From: an uncultured Lachnospiraceae bacterium | GTDB taxonomy: Bacteria > Bacillota > Clostridia > Lachnospirales > Lachnospiraceae | Reading direction: 5' to 3' | DNA length: 12,638 nt | NCBI GenBank assembly: GCA_958426095.1 | Contig: CATZYB010000060.1 | Location: 1 to 12,638 of the forward strand | Shown here: piece after piece, positions 6,624 through 12,638 of the stretch | Numbering within the stretch: position 1 is the stretch's first letter | Layout of the letters: each line of letters starts with the position of its first letter | Made by a program: the position numbers and the translations under genes | The notes under the pieces: generated by a model | Told to the model about the DNA's origin: nothing | Seen by the model: the letters and a program-made list of their open reading frames with translations, nothing else | The model's database searches: none

Positions 6624-7334
6624 CTACATTTCCTCTACCGAATTGACGCCTTCAAGGCCTTCAATAAAGGTATGTACATCGATTCCTTTGGATTTGGCGC
6701 TGACTTCTAATGACATGGTCGCATTGACAATATCGTCCTTGTTTTTCTTGGATTTGCTAAGCTCCAGACTCAGGAATTTAAAGCCTCTTTCCTTCACAGC
6801 CGACATAAACGGTGTGATATATTTTCTGGACTCAAACTCCACATACAAATCATAAACCCGTGAATGTTCGTAGGCGAATTCATCGATTTTCTGCATATAA
6901 TTATAGACAAAAAAGACAATGATCGTACAGATGATCGCACCGGAATAGAAACCAATCCCAATGGCCAGACCAATGCCTGAGCAGGCCCAGAGTCCGGCCG
7001 CCGTCGTCAGTCCTTTAATCTGATTCCGCCCGGTTACCATAATCGTTCCTGCCCCCAGAAAACCGACGCCGCTGACAACCTGGGCCGCCAAACGGGCCAC
7101 ATCGCCGGTTCCATCGGAAACAAACCGGAATATGTATTCACCGGTCATCATGATCAGGGTCGCTCCAAGACACACGAGAATATGGGTCTTAAATCCGGCC
7201 CCGCGCTTTTTTACGCTCCGGAAGAAACCAATGATACCGCCGCAGACTGTCGCCAACAACAAACGGATCAATACGACAGGAACGCAAAATGTGTGGAGAT
7301 ATTCATTTATCGCTTGTAATACTTCCATGTTCAT
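6624..7334 (-). CDS. MgtC/SapB family membrane protein
   Basis: This 236-aa protein has the MgtC/SapB membrane domain in its N-terminal 147 residues. Hydrophobic helices are at about 18-37, 50-65, 83-100 and 111-146. The family signature RLAAQVVSGVGFLGAG is at 81-96, and AGFKTH is at 46-51. The C-terminal part (about 150-236) is soluble and alternates beta and helix like the small C-terminal domain of MgtC. MgtC proteins are modulators linked to magnesium limitation, ATP synthase activity and phosphate balance; they are not proven Mg2+ transporters. The usual GxERE motif after the first helix reads GFFRS here, so the acidic residue is missing. The start at 7334 has GGTGG seven bases upstream. 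It follows DUF1667 by 25 bases with no terminator, so it should be co-transcribed with the glp genes. Confidence 0.85.
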   Translation of the reverse strand: MNMEVLQAINEYLHTFCVPVVLIRLLLATVCGGIIGFFRSVKKRGAGFKTHILVCLGATLIMMTGEYIFRFVSDGTGDVARLAAQVVSGVGFLGAGTIMVTGRNQIKGLTTAAGLWACSGIGLAIGIGFYSGAIICTIIVFFVYNYMQKIDEFAYEHSRVYDLYVEFESRKYITPFMSAVKERGFKFLSLELSKSKKNKDDIVNATMSLEVSAKSKGIDVHTFIEGLEGVNSVEEM

Positions 7335-7359
7335 TTCATCACCACCAGGCTCATGCTTC

Positions 7360-7725
7360 TTACAAAGCTTCTACATTTTTCGTTGCTACCACAGAAACTC
7401 CCGTACCGGCCACATTTTTCACAATAACGTCGCCAATATGCACCGGAGCCTCTACCTGGATATTTTGAAGTGCTTTCGCGCAGTCAAAAATTTTACTTTT
7501 CGGAATATCCGATTTCGTTTTTACCGAAACCATTGGAATCTTTCCCCCATTGACCCGGACAATCGACGTCACAATACGGGTCGGATTGGTCACTTCTTTA
7601 CGGGCATATTCTTCGCCCCGTTTGCATGTGTTTCCGGTAATTTTAAGGATTTCTCCGCCTTCCATTTCTACTGTTACGGCGCAGCCCAGAGGGCATCCGA
7701 TACAGGTTAATTCTCTTTTTTCCAT
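7360..7725 (-). CDS. DUF1667 family four-cysteine protein, likely Fe-S electron carrier of the glycerol-3-phosphate oxidation complex
   Basis: This 121-aa protein carries C8-x2-C11-x3-C15 and C34 in the pattern CxxCxxxC-x18-C followed by KRG. The spacing and the surrounding Gly/Glu pattern closely resemble the N-terminal [4Fe-4S] loop of molybdopterin oxidoreductases, which supports a cluster here. The remaining residues (about 40-121) form a small beta-rich domain with no further motif. The DUF1667 family is regularly encoded beside GlpA-like and FAD/NAD oxidoreductases in clostridia, as here, and may act like GlpC in linking the flavins to an acceptor. The ATG at 7725 uses GAGG inside the last codons of the upstream gene, with five bases between the genes, so coupling is likely. 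The family assignment is firm; cofactor and role are inference. Confidence 0.85.
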   Translation of the reverse strand: MEKRELTCIGCPLGCAVTVEMEGGEILKITGNTCKRGEEYARKEVTNPTRIVTSIVRVNGGKIPMVSVKTKSDIPKSKIFDCAKALQNIQVEAPVHIGDVIVKNVAGTGVSVVATKNVEAL

Positions 7726-7730
7726 GTTTC

Positions 7731-9002
7731 TTACGCCTCCTCGACCTTAAAGATAATCTGTTTTAAATCCGGATATTTTAAAAGCTGTTCTTTTTTCAGC
7801 TTCACTTCTTCCATCTCACCCGGCGCCACCACCGGACGTCTCCGGCGCATCACCCGTTCATCGTCAAAATAAGTGGACACATAGCAGTTCTTCTGTACGG
7901 CGCCCACACGGAAACGCACGGTAATCTCATCGTCCATCCGGTCCACATTCAATGTCTTAGGCACTGTATAGCGCACAATCCCCTGTGGACAGAGGGCGAT
8001 AGTTTCATGTATCGTCTCCGGTTCCTTGCTGCCGTTCTGAATATATTTTGCCGCGTTCCGTCCCGCCGTCGCCGCTTCCTCGGAAACAAAGTCCACCAGA
8101 TCATGGACGTGAAGCACATTACCGCAGGCAAAGACGCCAGGCACGCTGGTTTCCAGACTTTCATTGACCACCGGACCGTTTGTCACCGGTTCAATATCCA
8201 CGCCGATACCTCTGGATAATTCGTTCTCAGGAATCAGTCCACAGGAAAGAAGCAGGGTATCACAGTCGTAATGCTCTTCCGTTCCCGGAATCGGTTTGCC
8301 TGTACTATCTACTTCCGCCAGAGTGATTCCCTTCACCCGGTCTTTGCCGTCAATATCAACGACGGTATGGCTTAATTTCAGCGGAATACCAAAATCATCC
8401 AGACACTGAACGATATTTCGTTTCAGGCCGCCGGAGAATGGCATCAGTTCTGCAACAACCTTGACCTTTGCTCCCTCCAGTGTCATACGGCGGGCCATGA
8501 TCAAACCGATATCTCCAGAACCTAAGATGACAACCTCCCGGCCCGGCATAAAGCCTTCGATATTCACAAGGCGCTGTGCTGTTCCGGCCGAATAGATGCC
8601 CGCCGGACGGTAACCCGGAATGTTCAGCGCGCCCCTCGGACGTTCCCGGCATCCCATAGCCAGAATAACCGCCTTCGCCTGGATTTCAAAAAGACCATCT
8701 TCCCGGTTCATGGCCGTTACCACTTTATTTTCCGAGATATCCATAACCATCGTGTTTAACTTATATTCAATCTTTAAATCTGCCACTTCATCAATAAAAC
8801 GTCCCGCATATTCCGGTCCGGTCAGCTCTTCTTTAAAAGTATGAAGACCGAAACCATTGTGGATACACTGATTTAAAATACCGCCAAGCTCATGATCTCT
8901 TTCCAGGATGATGATGCTTTCAAGACCGTTTTTTCTCGCAGAGGCCGCTGCCGCAAGACCGGCCGGACCGCCGCCGACAATGACTAAATCATAATTCAAC
9001 AT
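7731..9002 (-). CDS. FAD/NAD(P)-dependent oxidoreductase, partner subunit of the GlpA-like enzyme
   Basis: A pyridine-nucleotide-disulfide-oxidoreductase-fold flavoprotein of about 423 aa. The FAD site GGGPAG is near residues 10-15, with E34 at the end of the second strand. A central NAD(P) site GSGDIG is near 160-165, and a C-terminal FAD motif follows VPGVFACGN. No redox-active CxxxxC pair is seen, so it is not a classical disulfide reductase. It resembles the A-type subunits of sarcosine, opine and HcnB-like dehydrogenases. In this gene order it probably moves electrons between the GlpA-like flavin and NAD or another carrier. I prefer the ATG at 9002 (GGTGG five bases upstream), because the ATG at 9014 would directly abut its only ribosome site. 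It begins 17 bases after the upstream stop. Confidence 0.85.
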   Translation of the reverse strand: MLNYDLVIVGGGPAGLAAAASARKNGLESIIILERDHELGGILNQCIHNGFGLHTFKEELTGPEYAGRFIDEVADLKIEYKLNTMVMDISENKVVTAMNREDGLFEIQAKAVILAMGCRERPRGALNIPGYRPAGIYSAGTAQRLVNIEGFMPGREVVILGSGDIGLIMARRMTLEGAKVKVVAELMPFSGGLKRNIVQCLDDFGIPLKLSHTVVDIDGKDRVKGITLAEVDSTGKPIPGTEEHYDCDTLLLSCGLIPENELSRGIGVDIEPVTNGPVVNESLETSVPGVFACGNVLHVHDLVDFVSEEAATAGRNAAKYIQNGSKEPETIHETIALCPQGIVRYTVPKTLNVDRMDDEITVRFRVGAVQKNCYVSTYFDDERVMRRRRPVVAPGEMEEVKLKKEQLLKYPDLKQIIFKVEEA

Positions 9003-9019
9003 TTCTTCCACCATCCTTC

Positions 9020-10456
9020 CTATAATCTATCCTTCACCGTACCGACAATGAGTTTGGAATCTCCGCCGGATTTGGTAATATCCGCCATGCTCACGTGAAG
9101 CTCTCTTGCCAGGATCTCCATCGTTCTCGGTGAACAGAAGCCTGCCTGGCACCGTCCCATTCCGGCACGGGTCCGGCGTTTTACACCGTCCAAAGATCTG
9201 GCGCCCACCGGACGGTGGATCGCATCCAAAATCTCGCCTTCTGTGATCATCTCACAACGACAGATAATGTTGCCGTATTCCGGTTTCACTTCGATCAATT
9301 TCGCCCGTTCTTCTTTACTTAACTCGGAAGGATTTAAGATTCCCCGCCGTGTGGCGATAAAGTCCGGATTCTCATCCAGGTCCATCATCTTTGAAACAAT
9401 GTCTGCCACCATCAAACCGATGGCCGGTGCACTGGAAAGTCCCGGAGACTCGATACCGGATACGTCCACAAACCCTCTGGCGTCCTTCGCTTCGCCGATA
9501 ATAAATTCATGATGATCCTCATGGGCACGAAGTCCTGCAAAGGAAGTGATCACCTGACGCATCGGAAGCTCTGCCACAGCCTCTCCCGCTTTGCTGACAA
9601 CAAAATCCAGTCCTTCCCGGGTCGTCGCTGTTGCTTCTTTATCTTCGATATCAATAGCCGTCGGTCCGACAAGAAGATTTCCGTGAACCGTCGGCGTCAC
9701 GAGAACACCTTTACCAAATTTGTCCGGCAATGGGAAAATCGTATGGGACACGTGATTTCCCGCCGTTTTATCCAGCAGGCAATAATCGCCCCGACGCGGT
9801 GTGATATGAATCTTTTCTTCACTCACCATATTGTGGAACTTATCTGCATAAACACCGGCCGCATTGACAACAACCTTTGTTTTAAGAATGCCCTTATTTG
9901 TCGTCAGCGCATAGCCTCCATCGATTTTTTCGATATTCTGAACTTCCGTATTTAATTTAAATTTAACGCCGTTGACTGCTGCATTTTCCGCAAAAGCAAT
10001 GGTCATGCCGAATGGACATACAATGCCGCCTGTCGGTGCATAAAGCGCAGCGACCACCTGTTCCGTCAGATTCGGTTCCAGCTCATGGGCCTCCTTCGCA
10101 TCGACAATATGAAGGTCCTTTACGCCGTTTTTCTTTCCCCGTTCCAAAAGCTCTTCCAACTTATAAACATCCTCTTCATGGACACAGACAACCATAGAAC
10201 CGATCCGCTTAAACGGGAAATCCAGTTCTTTTGCCACATCTTCCATCATCTGATTGCCCTGAACATTTAATTTTGCCATCAATGAGCCCGGTTCCGCATC
10301 ATATCCGGCATGAACAATGGCGCTGTTGGCCTTGGATGTTCCTGCACAGACATCCTCTTCCCTTTCAACGACACAGATATTGGCTTTATAACGTGATAAT
10401 TCTCTCGCTGCCGCACAGCCGGCCACGCCGCCGCCAATGATGATAATATCGTACAT
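9020..10456 (-). CDS. GlpA-like FAD-dependent glycerol-3-phosphate dehydrogenase with C-terminal BFD-type [2Fe-2S] domain
   Basis: This 478-aa protein starts with a DAO-type FAD-binding fold: GGGVAG at about 8-13, then the SKANSAIVHAGYD segment and a later DVSGIESPGLSSAPAIG segment near the FAD. The last 80 or so residues form a BFD-like domain with C399-x-C401 and C436-x4-C441, which should hold a [2Fe-2S] cluster. It belongs to the broad family that includes GlpA and L-2-hydroxyglutarate oxidase. The neighbours (GlpP, a glycerophosphodiesterase, a second flavoprotein and DUF1667) point to sn-glycerol-3-phosphate as substrate, giving DHAP. Sequence alone does not exclude a hydroxyacid. No membrane segment is seen, so it is probably soluble or peripheral. 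AGGAGG lies eight bases before the ATG, 20 bases after the phosphodiesterase gene. Confidence 0.87.
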   Translation of the reverse strand: MYDIIIIGGGVAGCAAARELSRYKANICVVEREEDVCAGTSKANSAIVHAGYDAEPGSLMAKLNVQGNQMMEDVAKELDFPFKRIGSMVVCVHEEDVYKLEELLERGKKNGVKDLHIVDAKEAHELEPNLTEQVVAALYAPTGGIVCPFGMTIAFAENAAVNGVKFKLNTEVQNIEKIDGGYALTTNKGILKTKVVVNAAGVYADKFHNMVSEEKIHITPRRGDYCLLDKTAGNHVSHTIFPLPDKFGKGVLVTPTVHGNLLVGPTAIDIEDKEATATTREGLDFVVSKAGEAVAELPMRQVITSFAGLRAHEDHHEFIIGEAKDARGFVDVSGIESPGLSSAPAIGLMVADIVSKMMDLDENPDFIATRRGILNPSELSKEERAKLIEVKPEYGNIICRCEMITEGEILDAIHRPVGARSLDGVKRRTRAGMGRCQAGFCSPRTMEILARELHVSMADITKSGGDSKLIVGTVKDRL

Positions 10457-10476
10457 TTTTTCTCCCTCCTGCGCTT

Positions 10477-11202
10477 TTATCGATATGCTTTCTGAATCTC
10501 GCGGACGATATCCGGATAATTGCCAATGACCGAATCCACGCCCCGCTCAAACATTTCCTCAATCTCTTCTTTCTCATTCACTGTCCACGTATTAATTTCC
10601 AGGTTGTGGGACTTGATTTCCGCCACGACTTCCGGCGTCATATTTTTATACATCGGATGATAACATTCCACACCAGTGGAAGCTGCATAGGCTCCCGCAT
10701 TGATCAGCCAGGATTCCTCCAAAAGACCGCATTTTATGGTTGGGTCAATGGCCTTCATCCGAAGAATAGAAAAGTGATTAAAAGATGAAATGATCATTTT
10801 ATCTTTTAAGCCATACTCCTGAATCATATCATAAACTTTCTTTTCAATACCTTCATACTCAAACACACCGGTTTTTAATTCGATATTGGTAATGATATCC
10901 TTATCTTTGACCAGTTCCATATATTCTCTCAATGTCGGAATGTGCTGAAAACCATATTCTTTAAATGTATAGGAAGCGTCCAGTTTTGCCAGCTCCTCAT
11001 AGGTAAAATCCTTGACCCAGCCGACGCCGTTGGTCGTCCGGTCCACTCGCTCATCGTGGATAATGACCAGAACGCCGTCTTTTGTCAGATGAACATCATT
11101 TTCAATACCGTCAGCTCCCGCTTCAATGGCTTTTTCAAAGGCCAGCATCGTATTTTCAGGATATTTTCCGCTGAATCCTCTGTGTGCAAAATTCTTTGTC
11201 AT
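10477..11202 (-). CDS. Cytoplasmic glycerophosphodiester phosphodiesterase
   Basis: This 241-aa protein is a complete GDPD TIM barrel of the UgpQ type. It hydrolyses glycerophosphodiesters such as glycerophosphocholine or glycerophosphoethanolamine to glycerol-3-phosphate and an alcohol. Family residues seen are H7-R8-G9, PENT (15-18), the metal ligands E34 and D36 (ENDVHL), H49-D50, and E108/K110 in IELK. It has no signal peptide, so it should act on imported substrates or internal lipid turnover. Two adjacent ATGs (11205 and 11202) follow GAGGG. I chose 11202 for its seven-base spacing. A longer reading from 11235 would run into the leader hairpin and lacks a ribosome site. It is the first gene of the GlpP-controlled operon and supplies the substrate for the downstream dehydrogenase. 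Confidence 0.93.
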   Translation of the reverse strand: MTKNFAHRGFSGKYPENTMLAFEKAIEAGADGIENDVHLTKDGVLVIIHDERVDRTTNGVGWVKDFTYEELAKLDASYTFKEYGFQHIPTLREYMELVKDKDIITNIELKTGVFEYEGIEKKVYDMIQEYGLKDKMIISSFNHFSILRMKAIDPTIKCGLLEESWLINAGAYAASTGVECYHPMYKNMTPEVVAEIKSHNLEINTWTVNEKEEIEEMFERGVDSVIGNYPDIVREIQKAYR

Positions 11203-11233
11203 CATTCTTCCCTCTCTCTTCTTCATAAAATTC

Positions 11234-11275
11234 AAGGCGAAACAGACGGTCCCGACCGACCATCTATTTCGCCTC
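11234..11275 (-). terminator. Leader hairpin, probable GlpP-controlled terminator
   Basis: On the transcribed strand GAGGCGAAAUAGAUGGUC (11275-11258) pairs along its whole length with the segment ending at 11234. This gives an 18-bp stem with three G-U pairs and a six-base loop, followed by UUGAAUUUU, which overlaps the end of the stem. The U-tract is interrupted, so termination alone may be partial. It lies between a promoter and the first glp gene, directly downstream of glpP. In Bacillus, GlpP with glycerol-3-phosphate relieves termination in the glpD leader, so the same control is likely here. The stem is seen; the control is inferred. Confidence 0.7.
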
Positions 11276-11293
11276 TCTCATTCTCTAAAGCGT

Positions 11294-11307
11294 TACATAT
11301 ATATGTA
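11294..11307. promoter_or_regulatory. 14-bp palindrome at the glp transcription start (possible operator)
   Basis: TACATATATATGTA is a perfect palindrome. Taking +1 as seven bases past the -10 box, it covers roughly -3 to +11. A DNA-binding repressor site is possible, but an A/T-only core can arise by chance, and no repressor gene is visible nearby. Confidence 0.4.
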
Positions 11308-11310
11308 CTA

Positions 11311-11339
11311 ATCATATCACTTCTGTCTTCTAAATGCAA
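11311..11339 (-). promoter_or_regulatory. Promoter of the glp operon
   Basis: TTGCAT (11339-11334), exactly 17 bases, then TATGAT (11316-11311) preceded by TG one base upstream (extended -10). Its -35 box begins five bases after the glpP stop codon. Initiation is expected near 11304, giving a leader of about 100 nt before the phosphodiesterase start. Confidence 0.75.
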
Positions 11340-11354
11340 CGAAATTATTGCATT
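11333..11354. repeat. Inverted repeat over the glpP stop and the glp -35 box
   Basis: AATGCAA (11333-11339) and TTGCATT (11348-11354) are perfect inverted copies with an eight-base spacer. One arm is the -35 region and the other is the last codons of glpP. It could be an operator or chance; there is no U-run to make it a terminator. Confidence 0.35.
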
Positions 11355-11908
11355 TTCCACAAGTTTCTGTTGGTTGTGGAAATGGCGTCCGCACCGGCGG
11401 ATAAGGCGCTCATGACGTCTTTTTTATCTGTCAGAAGTCCTCCCGCAATAATCGGCACATTGACAAATCCCCGGATGTCCTTTAAAATCTTCGGCATGAT
11501 TCCCGGCATGATCTCCACACAATCCGGATGATAAACCTCAATCTGCCGTTTGGAATTTTCCAGGGCAATGGAATCAATAATAAAAAATCGCTGAATCGTC
11601 AAAAGTCCCAGTTCTTTTGCCCGTTTTACCATCATCGGCTTCGTACTGATGATTCCGTCAGCCTGGGTTGCTTTCTTTATAAAGTCCACGGAGATTTCTT
11701 TAGAACTCAGGCCCGTGATCAGATCCATATGAACGATTGCCGTTTTTCCGCCCTCTTTCACTTTTTTGACAATCTCACCAATACTGCAAACATTTCCAAA
11801 GAGAATAAAAATCACCTGACATTCGGTTTTTAAGCACTCTGAAAGTCCGGATTCGTCTTTAATTGCTGCAATGATCGGCGAATCGACTAATATATCTGCA
11901 TCTAACAA
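11345..11908 (-). CDS. glpP: Glycerol uptake operon antiterminator GlpP
   Basis: GlpP is a TIM-barrel-like RNA-binding regulator that, with glycerol-3-phosphate, prevents termination in glp leaders. Family motifs seen are SPIIAAI near the N-terminus, VHMDLITGL, DGIIST, IQRFFIIDS, VEIMPGIMP, PIIAGGL and ISTTNRNLW at the end. From the TTG at 11908 the protein is 187 aa, near the Bacillus length (192), and SPIIAAI falls where expected. An AAAGGAG lies about ten bases upstream. A GTG at 11941 has a better-spaced GGAGG and would add 11 residues, so the start is uncertain. An ATG at 11971 adds 21 residues and is least likely. The TTG start overlaps the upstream TPR gene by seven bases. Its target is probably the leader hairpin at 11234-11275. 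Confidence 0.9.
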   Translation of the reverse strand: MLDADILVDSPIIAAIKDESGLSECLKTECQVIFILFGNVCSIGEIVKKVKEGGKTAIVHMDLITGLSSKEISVDFIKKATQADGIISTKPMMVKRAKELGLLTIQRFFIIDSIALENSKRQIEVYHPDCVEIMPGIMPKILKDIRGFVNVPIIAGGLLTDKKDVMSALSAGADAISTTNRNLWKMQ

Positions 11909-12638
11909 TTCCGATATTCTCCTTTCTGTTTCTCCAGCCACAAAAGCACCTCCGGACAAATGTCGTCCCATTGGCTCTCACTGTGAATGTCTTTTATCTT
12001 TTCCAGCATCTCATATACCGGCTGTTTTTCAAACTCCGTCCTGGCCTCGGAAATCTCCTGTTCAATCCGTCCGACAGTTTCCGGCGGAAGAATCATTCGG
12101 TTTGTCTCCTGAAGCATCTCTTCATCTCTATCAAGAATCTTTAACATTTTCAGCCAGGCATCTCTTGAAACATCGGAAGCGTTTAACTCATAAGCCTTTT
12201 TAAAACAGGCCAGGGCCGCTTCTCCATTCGCCAGCCGCGCAAAGGCAATCCCCATATTATGATAGACATTTCCCCGGAACTCCTTTGTCACGATTTCCTC
12301 TGAATCATCCATCATCAAATCCACTTTTTTATAGACAGCCAGAGCCTCCAGCGGCCGCCCGTAACGCAGGTAATTATCTGCCTCTGTCTTTCGCGTTTCC
12401 ACCGGATTCTGCATCTCGATCTCTTCAATGATCTTCTGAAGCCGGCTTATCTCTTCTTTCGAATAGTAATCGACAGACATCAGAATAAGACGAACCATCT
12501 CTTTTAACGTCCGGTGATTTTTCTTTGCTTCTCTGAGCCGTTTGACCAGGGCCTTTTCATCCAGATTTTTTTCAATCCAATAAAACAGATCGTCGTCAAA
12601 AGTTTCTTCGCTGATCGTATATACATGATGATAGATAT
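11902..12638 (-). CDS. TPR-like protein of unknown function, 3' part (cut by right edge)
   Basis: The frame stays open to the right edge, so the start lies outside the window. At least 245 residues are visible. An internal ATG at 12498 has no ribosome site, and the 46 codons upstream of it read like normal protein (for example DDDLFYWIEKNLDEKALVK), so it is not the start. The protein is helical and charged. One recognisable TPR pair lies around EADNYLRYGRPLEALAVYKK and VYHNMGIAFARLANGEAALACFKKAYEL. No membrane helix or catalytic motif is seen. It overlaps the start of glpP, so the two are probably co-transcribed. Function cannot be assigned, and any link to glycerol metabolism is only by position. 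Confidence 0.75.
   Translation of the reverse strand, partial: IYHHVYTISEETFDDDLFYWIEKNLDEKALVKRLREAKKNHRTLKEMVRLILMSVDYYSKEEISRLQKIIEEIEMQNPVETRKTEADNYLRYGRPLEALAVYKKVDLMMDDSEEIVTKEFRGNVYHNMGIAFARLANGEAALACFKKAYELNASDVSRDAWLKMLKILDRDEEMLQETNRMILPPETVGRIEQEISEARTEFEKQPVYEMLEKIKDIHSESQWDDICPEVLLWLEKQKGEYRNC

Noticed and set aside
11203..11235. Upstream start extending the phosphodiesterase by 11 residues
   Set aside because: It begins at the edge of the leader hairpin and has no ribosome site. The ATG pair at 11205/11202 has GAGGG at proper spacing and fits the family N-terminus.
11283..11299. Catabolite-repression (cre)-like sequence TCTAAAGCGTTACAT just after the glp start site
   Set aside because: It has an AAAGCGTT core, but the flanking half-site is shifted by a base and lacks the TG/CA ends of the consensus.

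Overview
The window looks like a chromosomal segment of an anaerobic, endospore-forming Firmicute, most likely Lachnospiraceae (Clostridium cluster XIVa). That placement rests on spoIIAA/spoIIAB, a valS T-box, a clostridial GlpP, and a flavin/iron-sulfur type glycerol-3-phosphate oxidation cluster. It is inferred from gene content and protein style, not from a marker-gene search. Every gene I can support is on the minus strand, so the text below follows transcription from the right edge to the left. I see no IS element, phage gene, CRISPR array, tRNA or rRNA.

Right edge (about 11345-12638): the 3' part of a TPR-like protein of unknown function overlaps glpP, which encodes the RNA-binding antiterminator of glycerol operons. 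Directly after the glpP stop there is a good promoter (TTGCAT-N17-TATGAT with an extended -10), a 14-bp palindrome at the expected transcription start, and an 18-bp hairpin with a U-rich tail. This is the layout expected of a GlpP-controlled leader.

Glycerol-3-phosphate block (6624-11202): the genes encode a cytoplasmic glycerophosphodiester phosphodiesterase, a GlpA-like FAD enzyme with a C-terminal BFD-type [2Fe-2S] domain, a second FAD/NAD(P) oxidoreductase, a small four-cysteine DUF1667 protein, and an MgtC/SapB membrane protein. The likely logic is release of glycerol-3-phosphate from phospholipid head groups, its oxidation to DHAP, and passage of electrons through flavin and Fe-S carriers.

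valS block (503-6620): valS has its own promoter, which touches the mgtC stop, followed by a full T-box leader with a GUA (Val) specifier and a strong terminator. A GC-rich, hairpin-dense insert of about 145 nt bounded by an imperfect 15-nt direct repeat lies between that terminator and the valS ribosome site. valS overlaps folC, which overlaps a 53-aa small ORF, which is followed by a membrane TPR protein with an N-terminal zinc ribbon. A strong intrinsic terminator follows.

Left edge (1-428): spoIIAA and the first 34 codons of spoIIAB, the start of the spoIIA operon that controls sigma-F in the forespore. There is no room for a promoter between the upstream terminator and the spoIIAA ribosome site.

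Most of the window is well-known biology. The parts that most deserve a second look are the GlpP leader, the insert inside the valS leader, the 53-aa gene with its TPR partner, and the linkage of mgtC to the glp genes.
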